This document shows, piece after piece, positions 50,006-62,680 of a DNA stretch of 64,000 bases (position 1 is the stretch's first letter; each line of letters opens with the position of its first letter). Below the pieces are notes generated by a model that was given only the letters and a program-made list of their open reading frames with translations, was not told where the DNA came from and searched no databases. The stretch is taken from assembly GCA_944474755.1 (NCBI GenBank), contig OX104117.1, positions 67,757,522 through 67,821,521 of the forward strand. Direction: 5' to 3'. Source of the stretch: Limnoperna fortunei. Its lineage: Eukaryota; Mollusca; Bivalvia; Mytilida; Modiolidae. The position numbers and the translations under genes were made by a program.

Positions 50006-51370
50006 GATTAGAATACGAACAGAGGCGGTTATTAACTTCATTTACAAAGGCGGTATAAACTACAAACTGCACAAATTGTGTTTTACAATTGTAATATTAT
50101 CATTTATTATCTATTGTCCGCAATTCGGGATCAACATTAATTTGTATAACTTTTCAGACTGCAAGAGAATTGCTAGATATACAAAGTATATTATACTTGG
50201 GCAATCTTGTGCAATAAAACTGTTTATTTCTGTGGTTACATAGAAGTTACATTTTCAATTTTTGAACGACATGACATCGAAAAAAGTAGAATACATGGTT
50301 ATTTCTGTTTTCTCATCTACTATCCATTTTCACTTTCTGTCGGTAATTTTTTGTACGGTCACTGTCTTTCTTTTCTTTTCTTTTGCTTTTGTTCTTTGAT
50401 TCGTCTTCAAAGCGGCGAATTTCGTCTTCTTTTCTTCTCTTGTTTATTTCTTTTTACATTTAGAAGTTGAGGTAGTATTTCAGTTTTTTATCATGTTATT
50501 TTTAAGTTGCCTGTTGCATCTTGTGCACCTTTAAATAGCGCGGATTGAACGAGGAGGCTGAAACACGGTTATTCCCTCTAAATTGCTTAATTCATCTGTT
50601 ATCCTCATTATTTTATTTTAAATTCACTGTTACTTGTTATGGGCAAAAACTGTTACCCTGCTAATAAACCCCCTTCAGCAGACCTTATAAATTATGTAGA
50701 TTTCATTGACTGATTGTGTTTTACCGGGATCTCTAGCATTTACATGCCCAAGTTAAACCCTTAATCCTGATTATGTGAAATTGTGTTAAAATGCTTGGGT
50801 TATTTCAATGTGAACTATCAAATTGACCGACATCTTACATTATAAATAAAGATTTGGCACGTTTAGTTAAATCGTGTCCGTGGCATACACAGATGTTCTC
50901 TTTGTAAGAACATTAATCGCGAAACATTATAATTCTTTAAATAAATTGTTAATTCATTATTTTTAAGCACATAATACTATACAATTGCTCAACATGGACG
51001 AGAAAAGGCGAGGACGAGTTCAGTCCAGTACTCTGCTCCATAAAACTTGAAATGGAATAAGCAAGGCCTTTTAACGATACCTTTAGTTTCATTTAAAGTA
51101 ACCCGGTATCAAATCCATAATTTTTAATACAACAGAAATAATCAAAAATCATATGGCTATTCTGATGACATGATAGGTAAAACACCAATTCTGCCCAATA
51201 AAAATACAGTACAGCCACCCAAACAAAGAGAATGCAGTATTGTTTTCATTATTAAGCGGAATGCATGTTTTGATATGGTAGAGACGGCATAAATACCAGT
51301 CAAGACAGAACGTAGTTCGTCGTCAATGACTCTAAATCTAATACTATATAAAGTGAAGACCAAATCTGTC
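50006..51370. other. Intergenic, no gene recognised
   Basis: AT-rich with short chance frames, including one of 87 codons at 50207-50470 (+) without recognisable domains. Confidence 0.45.
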
Positions 51371-51375
51371 ATATG

Positions 51376-52210
51376 TTAGATTTTCTGGTTGACAAAATAT
51401 TTGTCATGTTTTTCAACAGACTGTTGGTATTCCAATGGATACTAATTGTGCTCCTCTCCTCGCCGACCTGTTTTTGTACTCTTATGAAGCTGAGATCCTA
51501 GAAGGCCTGCAGAAGAAGAAAGAAAAGACACTGGCCCAGACCTTTAATTTAACATTCCGCTACATTGAATGCTAAATTTTGTGACTATTCACATTTAATT
51601 TACCTTAGCGAGCTTGAAATTAAAGACACCACCAATACAGTGAGTACAGCATCTTACTTAGACCTACTTATAGAAATAGACTCAGGAAAACTACAAACTA
51701 GACTCTACGACAAACGTGATGACTTCAACTTTCAAATTGTCAACTTCTCGTTTATCGACAGCAACATTCCAGCAGCTCCAGCATATGGTGTGTACATTTC
51801 AAAAACTTATACGCTATTCAAGATCCTGTGATCGGTATTCCGATTTTCTAGACCGATCACTGTTGACTGCTAAACTACTCAAACGAGGGTTTGTTGTACC
51901 TAGATTGCTATTATCTCTCCAGAAGTTCTATTGTCGTCACTATGACTTAAATTATCGTTATGGCAAATCAGTGTCTCAAATACGATTTGACATTTTCGCT
52001 GAGTCATAGGTAGTGTTCCTATTCCTGGATTTGACTTTTCCCTAGACTTGACAAAGAATAACTCGACGGGTGTCTAATTAGAGGCAGGCACTGCTTACTC
52101 GTGCGGAGCACCCATGTTTTTTTTGTTTTGCTTTTGTGTTGCGTTTGTCTATATCTGGATTTGTAACTGTCCTTTGACTTTGGCTCTTGTTGTTTGGTCG
52201 GTTTTCTTTG
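51376..52210 (+). pseudogene. PLE fragment 3, catalytic site deleted
   Basis: Remnant reads LVDKIFVMF, then VGIPMDTNCAPLLADLFLYS, TFNLTFRYI, where the sequence breaks just before the DD of the YIDD motif; it resumes with ELEIKDTTNTVSTASYLDLL, YDKRDDFNFQIVNFSFIDSN, AYGVYIS and LTAKLLKRGFVVPRLLLS. The 3' block GGGTGTCTAATTAGAGGCAG follows. Frameshifts are at about 51560 and 51810. Confidence 0.78.
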
Positions 52211-53070
52211 CAATTTTGCTAACTAATATGATGAAAACGGGAATGTGTATTGGTTTCGGCTAATAGAAAAAAGGCAAAAATAGCTATTATGTAATAACAT
52301 GATTTATGGAGTTTCGGATGAGTACATGTAGTCGAATATATTATACAAGGAATGGTTTTTAATTAATATTCATTCATTTCACCACATTATAACATCGTAA
52401 AGAGTAGACGCTTCTCTAATATTTCTTTTGTGTTCTTATCAGAGAGTTTATTAGCTGTTAATGTTTCATTATACATTTACTTAGAATGTATTATGGAATA
52501 AAGAGCCTTTAACCTAAAGATGATTTTGTCTCTAATAACTGCTTGAAAGCCTGACTATAACAATGGGAAAGAACCCACTAGGAATATTAGAGAAGTTATA
52601 AATTAAATCTTACACATTTATCTTTAAATTGTCAAGAAATCGGCTATCATGGCCTCTGTTTAAACCGCTAATGGCTGAGAGCTACGATGGTTAATTTATG
52701 CCAACTGGAAACAGTTAATCCGATTAAATGTCGAGATTAATACTTCTTTCGGTACATGTGTTTGTCTTAACTCGTATTTAAGAATTTAAAATTGTATAAA
52801 CTTTCGTTAGTAGAAACTTTGGGTCATTAATAATTTGTAATTTATTTTTAATAGGCGGTATGTACTTATTTTTTGTGTGTGTAAATGTTCCTTTTCAGTT
52901 TACGAGAGGATAAAGTAAATAAAAGTAGGCATATGTAAGAGGCCGAATCTACTGTATCGGTAGTGTACTTAATTGCAAGCTTATTCGGATATAGTTGTTC
53001 AGTCACAAGAAATTATCTGTATATAGCGAACGGTGAAATTAAAAGTCTGAGCTAAATTATTTTTCCTCAA
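52211..53070. other. Intergenic, no feature recognised
   Basis: AT-rich sequence without supported genes. Confidence 0.4.
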
Positions 53071-53706
53071 TAGGCCTGCTAGCTACAATAATGTAGCTCT
53101 TGTTTTTTTTTTTAATTGACGGAGCTACAAAGAGGTCCCATTATTCGTCATGGAGCAAGCCGGGAGTGATTCACGCCCGGGGTTTTTATGCATATAATGA
53201 GCTATTAAACTGTTTCCCTATATTGCCACATACTTTTTGATGTCTTTGAAGTTTAACTGGTATTTCTACAGCACCTTATTCGTTAAAGAACTGTAGTTTT
53301 ACACTATATTCTTAATCATGGCATTGTTGTTTAAATTTGAAGTACATAATTTCTTAATCGATTTGGTAAATATGTTCATCCGAGTCAAGATTTTCCGGAT
53401 TTATTGCATTAGCTGGGATGAAATTTTTACCGATACGATTCTACAATTCTACACTCCACTAGTTCAATTTTGTCAACAATGCCATGATTACGATAAAGTG
53501 TTAAAATTGTTTAATTAAACATTGTAGAAAAGGCAGCTGAACAGCGGAGAAAGGAAATATAACTTATAAATTAAACAAAGATAGAAGTTTAATAGCTAAA
53601 ATATGTATAAATCCCAAGATAGTTTTTGCTCCATTGCGAGTAATATGACCACTTTGTAGCTCCATCCATAAAAAAAGGAGCTACATTTTTGTAGCTATAG
53701 GCCTGC
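53071..53706. mobile_element. Foldback/MITE element with perfect 9-bp target duplication
   Basis: Element 53080-53697 (618 bp) with inverted ends: TAGCTACAATAATGTAGCTC on the left, GAGCTACATTTTTGTAGCTA on the right; the similarity continues about 60 bp inward (GGAGCTACAAAG). The flanks TAGGCCTGC (53071-53079 and 53698-53706) are identical, a target-site duplication. A 9-bp duplication fits Mutator-like elements. No transposase; a 66-codon frame (53318-53518) has no known domain. Confidence 0.85.
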
Positions 53707-53709
53707 GAG

Positions 53710-54840
53710 GAACTAAAACTCAAACGAGTACAAAGAACAAGTTAGAGAAGAAAAGAGCACAAAAAATGCATATACGTGCTATGTAACTGCAACTGCGATG
53801 TAAGGGACGCTACTCCAATTAACCGAATGTTTGAACTAGGTCTGATTCATGGTTGCTAAAATAGGAATGGGGTTCTAGATAATGTTTTCTCTAAATATGA
53901 GATAAATTTGTAATGATCTTTCAGAATAATTGTACGTTGACATTACCTTAGTTCCGTGTATATTTAACAGTAAACCAGAATTGTGAAAACTTTTTAAATT
54001 ATTATTTTAAAAAAATGTGTTTGTATGAATTGCAGCATTTACAATATGATAGGAGGGCAAACAACCAGAAAAAGAACACGTTTACAGAAAGATCGAATAA
54101 AGGCGCTGAAATCGCTGGAAACAGTAACTAAACAAGGCTTTAAAGACTCAAACATACACATACGAACATAGATTCCAGTTCAATCAAACTGACTCCTGAA
54201 TAAAGCTGAAATATTGCTTGCTGGACGTTAAACATTAATCAATCAATCAGTCAAGCTGTCCAATCAACATGGAAGCTTTAAAGACATCGTAAGACGCAAC
54301 TAAGTTTTGATGATCAAGGTATATGGCCTTTTATTTGTTAGCGAAGTCATTGTTACTAATTTTGGTATTTACAAATCGTAAAAATAAGTGGTAATTAAAA
54401 GCAAAGATCCAATGGAATTGTCCGGTCTATGGTTAGTTTCCAAATGACGATAATATTGTAATACAAAGTTATGAATCATCGCTAGAATTATAGAATTAAC
54501 TTTTTAAGAACACCTCTTTATTCTTGTTTAACAATTGACAGTAGATTGCAGACGAACATTAACTTCAAAAGTATCGGATTGTTAGAATTATCTTGATCTC
54601 TGACTTTTGGATATTAATCCTAAACTCAATTAGTTCACTGCATTGCACCCAGATGATTTCATTTGTATCTATTTTGCTTTTGATATTTTACTAAGCGAAA
54701 ACGTAAAACCGCAAAAATGCGAGGCAAAAACGAGCGAGAAAAGCAAAAATGTTTTCGTTATTCTCCTTTATGATGGAGATCCGGTTCGCACATTGAGAAG
54801 ACAGGGGAGATAATTACTAGTATCGTCTCTCATCTGTTGC
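53710..54840. other. Intergenic, with a SINE-like tail
   Basis: At 54190-54262 a SINE 3'-end-like stretch (TGCTTGCTGGACGTTAAACA then AATCAATCAATCAG). Otherwise nothing recognised. Confidence 0.45.
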
Positions 54841-54844
54841 CTTT

Positions 54845-55700
54845 CCACATGGCAATTATCGGGCTGAAGTAGGTGTAAAAATAGTCAAACGACTTATTAC
54901 TGATAACACTGTATCAAATGGAGAACTAGATATGGATGCACTACAGGGAGCTATATTACAATATCGTAACACCCAAGATAGAGGCACAAAGTTATCGCCA
55001 GCAATGTGCGTGTTTGGACGTCCTATTCGAGACTTCATTCCTATACTCCCAGGTCGCTATAAACCACATGATACATCGAGTGACACTTAATCGAAACGCA
55101 AGAATGCTCTACGACAAAGACATGTGAAAGTAGTTGAGTTATTCAAAACACGAAACAAATACAGCCCTTAGTAGTTGGAGATCATGTCAGCATACAGAAT
55201 CAAAATTGGACCAAATCCATTAAAATGTGATAAGACAAGACATGTCATTAAGGTCCGCCAATTTGAACAATATGTGATACGTGTTGATGGATCAAATCAT
55301 GTTACACTACGGAACAGGAAATTCTTACAAAAATATGAACCCGTGAGTCATTATCCTGACATGATCACTATAGATAATGACCTCAAACTACTTGCAACTC
55401 AAAGGACTGAGATAATTTCACAAGAACATCCTCCAGTGGCTAAACCATCTCATGCACCAAGAGAACTAGATATTTCCCGATTGTAAAACATGCACCTTCA
55501 GATGTTCCATCACACAAATTGGAACATATTAATTTGAATGGTCAATTCATTCAGATTCATGTACCTTCTCCATCCCCTAAGCAACATCATTTGAAAGGTG
55601 AACCCGCAAAAAACTGTACATGAAGAAACTACTTTGCCTCCTAGAACTTCATACCGTCAGAGAAGAGAACAAGCTTGGTTAAAAGATTACGAAAATTAAA
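54845..55700 (+). pseudogene. LTR-retrotransposon (Ty3/Gypsy-like) integrase C-terminus, broken
   Basis: PHGNYRAEVGVKIVKRLITD, LQGAILQYRNTQDRGTKLSP and MCVFGRPIRDFIPILPGRY (54847-55060), then after stops and a frame change IGPNPLKCDKTRHVIKVRQF and VTLRNRKFLQKYEPV (55190-55340), and a tail with SYRQRREQAWLKDYEN. This is the end of an integrase core plus its C-terminal domain. A purine-rich AAGAAGGGGATAGGGAA at 55784-55800 may be the polypurine tract. No LTR was demonstrated. Confidence 0.7.
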
Positions 55701-56639
55701 TAATTGATGAACTATACCTAAATTTGAACAATATTAACATGTTTAATTTAAACAATATAACTAACACTGTCATATAAATATCAAGAAGGGGATAGGGAAT
55801 ATCCTTTATATTATATGTTCATTCCATGTTTCTTATTGTTTCAGTTTTCCATCATTTCTGATGTCGATTAAAGATATATAGAAAACAGTATTATACTCAT
55901 TTATTTTCGCCATCGTAGCTCCTCCTGTAACAATTTCAGTTTCCTACATTTCTTAGAATCGATAGAGAAGTAACAGACAATATTTTATACTCTTCTGTAT
56001 CTTAATACAATATGTCATTTGCAATATCTATATCTAATGATCATACGTTACTCGAGAGGTGTCACTAGTAAAGCTGATTATTTCTTATTTACATTATTGT
56101 GTCAGTGGCAAATATGATTAATCTATATACTTATTATGGACTATAGGGTCACTTAATAAATTGTGAACAAGTGCCCATAAACAAGAGCAATAATCAAAAT
56201 AAAGGATAATGTATGCATCATAAAAATAATATAATGTCTTAAAATTAAGATGCATCGAATAGTTTATTGTTGGGTGTTTGTGTAAATACAATTTGTTTTT
56301 GAGACACGTGTTAAAATTTGCTTTTTCCAGACAGGAACTCTACTTAAAACACGATTTTAATCACCACTTATGAAGTATAAATATGCCAGTCAAAGTAAAT
56401 ATCAATGTACATAATGACAAGTCATTTAATCCATACACGAAAAAAGAAACTAAGTCCTCAAAACCATTCCGGTGAAATATATTAACACGTATTTGATATC
56501 TGAAAAATGTATTGTATTCCTACTTTTTGATTTCTGTCATTTAAGTGAGAATTTGAATTTAAATTACAAATGAGGTTTAAGGCAACTTTTAACAATTTTT
56601 CACCTGTATAATGGTGTCCAGTTTTTTAATGAAGATCTA
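55701..56639. other. Possible LTR/UTR remnant, no gene
   Basis: Sequence after the putative polypurine tract could be a 3' LTR but no second copy lies in the window to prove it. Confidence 0.35.
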
Positions 56640-56815
56640 GGAAGCCGGATTACCCAGAGAAAATTCCCGACCTTCCGTAGGAAAACTGGCAATCCTCGTC
56701 ATTAAGATTGGAGTCGAGTACACACTGCACGCAGAGAGACCCAAACTAGCAACATCAATGATGTCAGTCACGTAATAAATAGTAGACTAACTACCTTATC
56801 ATATCGGCTTCTGAG
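56640..56815 (-). mobile_element. SINE fragment (MetaSINE-like, minus strand)
   Basis: On the minus strand it begins AGGTAGTTAGTCTACTATTT and includes GATTGCCAGTTTTCCTACGG and GGGAATTTTCTCTGGG. Same family start as 23245-23497; the 3' end is missing. Confidence 0.6.
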
Positions 56816-56933
56816 TTCACATCCGACATCATCTCTAGTGACGCGACTAAGGTTATGTTCAAGTATCAGAAACGACTTTACTGATAGAAAAATAAATGAT
56901 ATGACGAAAATTTATCGTGCAAACAGCGATTCC

Positions 56934-59900
56934 TTTTTTTTTTTGCTGTCTTATTAATTTTATTCAACAATACGCTTGTTACAATTATACTTAAGTGTCC
57001 AAGCATCACTTAAGTGTCCATGTGAAACTCTTTTAATTGCCAGGCAACAATCAAAAGAATAAGGAAATTTATAATTACTTTTACAACATATATATATCTT
57101 CTAAAACTAGTTTTTTTCTATGTTTTGTAATAAAATACTACTCTCCAATTTTTTATTTTCTTTCATTCTCTTAAAATATTCTGTAGTAAATACATTAAAA
57201 ACATCAACATTTTTTCTTTTCTGTTCCGATACATAGTATGATTTATATAAGCTAAATGCTAAAATAGTTAAAAAATAATTAAAGTCCCAATAATTCCTAT
57301 CATGAATTTTATATCCCATTGCCAAATGTTTTAAAGTAATTTGTACTTCAAAATTGATTTTTAACAGCACACACTGTAATTTTATCCAGAAATTATACAG
57401 GAAATTGCAAGATATAAAAAAGTGATAATAATCTTCCTCTACATTACAACAATTACACATATTATTATCAGTAATTTTCCATTTATACAGTAAAGATTTT
57501 GTTGGTATTATATATAAAAGTTCCACCTAAATATTGTTAATTTCTTTTCGTCTAAATAATTAAAAATAAAAGTATATATTTCATTTAAATTATAATTATT
57601 TTCAATACAGAAATATTTGACCCAATAATTAACACCTATTGGTTCTACAAATATGTTGTCTCTTAACACATTGTATATTGTCTTGGTTGTCAAAGTATTG
57701 ACGTCAGTCTGTGTATAAGACCAGTATAAAAGAGTTTTTTTATATTAACTTGTGTTTTCTTAGATTGCTCGGTTACTAAGCATAGGTTCCAATTTTCATG
57801 TATCGCTTTTCTTAATTTACAAAATTCTATTAAATAATTCCCTTTGTGTTTAAGCTTTTTAAGTATTAAATCTATTGACACCACTCCATTTTCATCAAAA
57901 ACATCATTCACATACAAAATATCACTATCAATCCAATTATTAAAAATCAGACTCTTATTTTCCAATTGAATTAATTTATTTCCCCATAAAATTTGTTTTC
58001 TAATTTCTCTAAAATTTGTAGGTTTTAGTGTTTGTCCACCCCCACTTTCTACCCAGCACTCTATAATAGTTCTGTAAAAGTCGGGAATATTTCTGAAATG
58101 TGCTAGAGATTTACATTTATCAATATTCATTCGGAAAATCAACCAGTTCTTACCAAACTTGTTTAGATATATTTTTGGAAATACTTTCCAATTTGCATGA
58201 CCTCCCTTAACCAGTCTACTTACCCAAGAAGCCTTTAAGGACGTGAAGTAACAGCTCACATCCAACATTTTAAGACCCCCCTTTTCATACTCCCCTATAA
58301 CTGTTTTACTTTTAACTTTATCTTTCTTACCATCCCAAATGAAGTTGTAACATTGCCGTTCTATTTCTTTTAGTTACTGTTGTGGAACATTTGTTGAACT
58401 TGCTAAGAACGTAAACTTCGGAATAATTAACGCTTTAATAATAAGAATTTTACCCAACATTGACAAATTTCTTTTTTTCCATCTTCCAAATTGTGTTTTC
58501 ATATTTTCAATTTTCTTATCCCAGTTTAAATACTCGCCCTGAGCCTTACTATTTCCAAAATATAGGCCCAAAACTTTTACTGGATTTTCAGTCCATTTAA
58601 TTCCCCCTATTTTGTCTTTACAGTTTTTCAATTGTCCCACCCAAATACCCTCAGTTTTGTTACAACAAGACCAGAGAAAGTTCCAAAAATTTCTATTTCA
58701 TTTAATGCAATTGTTATTTCTGTTTTAGAACTGAAAAATAAAGTTGTGTCGTCTGCTAATTGAGAAATTTTTATACTATGTGTCTTTCCGTCTAATTTAT
58801 TTTGTATAGCCTTTATGTCTTTATTCCCTCGAAGTCTTTAAGCCATTATTTCAGCAGAAATTACAAATAAAAGAGCCGATATAGGGCACCCTTGTCTAAT
58901 ACCTCTAAAATTTTGAAAAACTTCAGAAATCCACCCATTATTCATGACACAGGTTTGTATTTTGCTGTAAAGTGTCTCAACCCATCTAATAAAAGAAGCA
59001 TTAAATCTAAAATGTTTCAAAGTATTAAACATAAAATCCCATTCCAAAGTATCAAAAGCCTTGCTGAAATCAACAAAAACAATTGCCCCTTCTATTTTAT
59101 GTTATTCTGCATAATCTATCACATCCTGAATTTGCCTCAAATTAAACCCAGTGAATATTTTTTTAATATATCCCGTTTGATCTTCATTAATAATGTTTGG
59201 CAACACCGTTTTTAATCGCTGAGCTAAGACAGGTGAAAGTAGTTTTATATCTACATTTAATAAGGAAATCGCACGATAATTATTTAAAGAAAATGGATCT
59301 TTTTTAAAAAGTAGTGAAAGTACGCTGGTTCTTTGTGAAACAGGTAACAGTTTTTCATTATAACTTTTATTTAAAACACGAACTAATATGTCCTTTATTT
59401 TTTCCCAAAACGTTCTATAAAACTCGACAGTTAATCCGTCTAAACCCGGAGATTTATTTAACTTCATAACATTGATTGATTCAGTACATTCTTTTACAGA
59501 TAATAAACCATCACAGACCGTTTTATCTTTATTATCCATTGTTTTTTCACGATCAGTTTCAAAATATAATTTTGCAACAGCGTTTTATCAGGATTGCTCG
59601 ATGTATATGGAGTTTTGTAATAATCTTTTATCATCATTAAAATTTTCTTTTGATCTGAAACAACAACTCCGTTTTCCTTTACCAATTTATTTATCGATTT
59701 TTTTACCTGTCTTTGCTTTTCTAGTCCCAAAAAGTATGCATTATTTTTTTCACCTAATTCGACCCACTTTTTCTCTTGCCCTAATTTGTGCCCCACGTGC
59801 TTTTTGCATATACAGATCTTCTAATTGAGACGTTAAATTGTCGATCTCCCGATTAAGAATGTTAGAGTTTCCATCTGAAGTATCCCTAAGTTTCAGTTTT

Positions 59901-60950
59901 TCTTCTAACATTCTTTCTGTTTTTTGTTTTAATTCCTTTGTAACTTTTGACTTAGCTCTACAATAGCCTATAGTTGCCTCTTTTATTTCTATTTTAAGAG
60001 TGTCCCATAACAAACGACAATCTAATCCATTATTACTAAATTTAATATTAAATTTGTCGAAACGATTTATTAAATTTTGATATTTTTCGTCTTGTAGAAT
60101 AGAGTTATTAATTTTCCAATATCCATTTCCCTTTTCTGCGACTCCAATCTGAAAATTACAAAATATTCCCTGATGGTCTGTATATCCGATTGAGGCTGGT
60201 TTTATTTTTGAACTGTTTACCCTGCAAAGAAATTCTTTTCCAATCAATATGATATCTATTCTACTTGCTTGTGAGTTGTCTTTACGACGCCAGGTAAACT
60301 GTTGTGTTTTATCATTCAGGTGTCTCCAAATATCTATTAAATTATTAGGTTTCAAAAGTGTTTTTAAACTTGTTACTGGACGAATTTTTATTATCTTGTC
60401 ATTGACTCTTTTTCTATCAATGTTTTGAAGTGTTTCGTTGAAATCTCTCCCCCCCCCCCCCCAATAGCATGCTCCTTTAGGAATACATTGACTTTTTTCA
60501 AGAAAGAATTTCTTGTTGTTTTACAATTAGGAGCATAAATACACACTAACGAAAATATCATATCGTCTATTTGTACATTTAGCATAACTAACCTGCCTTC
60601 GTCGTCGTTATACTTATTAATGACATCATATTGTATTGACCGTTCAATTAAAATTGCAACCCCCCCTACTTGCCGTAGTACCATGACTACAAAAAAAATT
60701 ATAATTAGAATCTTTTTCAATTGTTTCCCGTAAACCTTCATCTAAGTGTGTTTCTTGTAAAAATATTATTGATCCTCTACGTCTTTTAATCCATTCTATA
60801 ACCCTAAAACATTTATCTTTTGAATGCATACCATTTACATTGAGCGAACACAATGTAATAGTCTTATTGTTATACATAGTAAAATTAAATATATATATTA
60901 AACTGTACAGTTTGACTACAATATACAATAACATTACAAATATAGTGTAT
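56934..60950 (-). mobile_element. LINE, L1/Tx1-type, nearly complete ORF2, inactive
   Basis: ORF2 starts at about 60877 (MYNNKTITLCSLNVNGMHSK) and ends at 57107, about 1.25 thousand codons, the usual size. AP-endonuclease: LNVNGMHSKDK, IIFLQETHLDE, SLVCIYAPN, then a G14 run at 60462-60449 where GGDFNE belongs. RT: LNKSPGLDGLTVEFYRTFWE, FKKDPFSLNNYRAISLLNVD, IRQGCPISALLFVISAEI, QLADDTTLF (catalytic ADD kept). C-terminal Cys motif CNCCNVEEDYYHFFISC. A T-run at 56934-56944 fits a poly(A) tail on this strand. Several frameshifts and stops (for example near 60660, 60450, 59750, 59530, 59080, 58810, 58640, 58370, 57690, 57520) inactivate it. Confidence 0.88.
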
Positions 60951-61960
60951 TACAATTTTATGAAATATACAAAACTGGTATATTTTTAATCTAAAAATAT
61001 CTACATTGACATTTTCCCAATTAATAACCTGTAGAGTGACTTTTCGTCTCCGCACATGGTTAAGATGAATGGAAAACAATTTTATGTTTAGATAAACATT
61101 GCTTATGTTATTTATGCACAATGGTGTCATTTTCGTCTGAAGTATCATTTTACTACGGAAATATGAATTACGAATACATATATAAAAATGAAGGTAGCGA
61201 ATTAAAAAAAACAAATTAAAACAGAGCTTCCAGCTCACACATATTTCTTGATGATAACTCAGGAAAAGTTCAGTGACAACTGTTACTTTATTTATCATAT
61301 GGCGCTTTCGACAATGAACAATAACTATTAAATCATGTCCTATTACTTACAGATCTTTTTCTCAGAATGGACCATGGAGGCCTCCTTGGTTAAAATTAGT
61401 AGTTACTATGTATCTACATAGGCGTACATGTAGCAAGCGGTACGGCCGGTACTGTACCACTTTAAATTGCTGGTACGGAAAACCTATCATTTTTTTTTAA
61501 ATTGAAATAAAAAATGAAAGAAGAATTGCATTACATATACTCTTTTAATTTGTCAAACGTTCAACATAAATCTATTTAAAAAAATAACTTTAAAAAAAAC
61601 AGAGCAATCGTTATGATCTCTAGTGCAACTTGGTAAGTGACAAATAATAAAGCACACTATATTTAAACATTCAAGTTAAACAGGCTGTCGACCCTTAAAT
61701 GACCGTAGCACTATTTTAACCGACCGTATCACTATTTTTCTGCGTGCAACGCCTATGATCTAAATGATTATTCCTTGCATATTAACACAGTCTCGCTGCG
61801 GGCAAGATGTGGTTATAACGTAAGATGTGTTGCTTGTCCATCAGTATGTCCTATCTTAAATATTTAGTTCTGGGCATTGGATAAAAATATCTTTATACGT
61901 AGTACGTTTTTCAATTGCATTTTAATTGAAATACAGATCGCATTGAGTTAAGAACCAGCT
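60951..61960. other. Flank of LINE / intergenic, no gene recognised
   Basis: Could include the LINE 5' UTR or a lost ORF1, but no ORF1 domain (coiled coil, zinc knuckle) is visible. The stretch at 61430-61490 has repeated GGTACGG/GTACC words. Confidence 0.4.
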
Positions 61961-61964
61961 CCAT

Positions 61965-62680
61965 GTTTTCGAAACTTTCCTAAAATAGGCCTTATGAGAT
62001 GTCTTAGGACATAATCTAGGACTGACTTAGGACAGTCTTATGACGTGTCTTAGACCTCACTCGGAAGGGAATTTAAAACCATCCTAACAAAGATGTCCTA
62101 ACTCTGTCTTAAGTATTTTATCTATGCATGTGTGATTAAGAACTTATAAAGTCACCCAAATTTTGATGTGGACTGCACTTAAAAATAATTAAATCAACGT
62201 TTTATAAACAGGCATCAATAAATATATAATTATATGAATTTTAAATTAATTGTTGTTTGTGCATTTCAGTGTGATATAATTTGGCACGAGTTTATAATTG
62301 AACAAAACCAGTTTGACTGCAAGAACTTTTCTTTGTATTGGTTCAAAGGTTGATATCATGATGTAACCTTACTATTTGGATATAAATAAGGCTTACAGTT
62401 AACTTGTTACACAATTTATTATAATGGTCCAAATTTTACAAAAACGGAGCTTCAAATTTTGTTTTAAAAAGGTTAAAAATCATAAATGTTTTCTATTTAG
62501 CAAACTGTCTAATGTTGTATTAAAAATTAAAGCATCAAAATGTGAAAACTTAAAATTAGGTCCATCGTAAGACCATCTTAGGACACCTATTTCGCTGTTC
62601 TAATGTTAGGATAAAAAAATATGACTTCTCATTAATTGCAACAATACTTAGGACACAGATTTATTTTTCAGTCTTGAAGC
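61965..62680 (+). repeat. Dispersed repeat copy 2 (TGTCTTAGGACA-type motifs)
   Basis: Second copy of the repeat at 19925-20600: TTTTCGAAACTTTCCTAAAA, ATGTCTTAGGACATAATCTA, GACGTGTCTTAGACCTCACT and, at the end, CTTAGGACACAGATTTA. It contains about 80 bp near 62320-62410 not seen in copy 1. Confidence 0.7.

Noticed and set aside
60885..61298. 137-codon minus-strand frame upstream of the LINE ORF2
   Set aside because: AT-rich, no ORF1 features such as coiled coil or zinc knuckle; overlaps the start of ORF2 in another frame.
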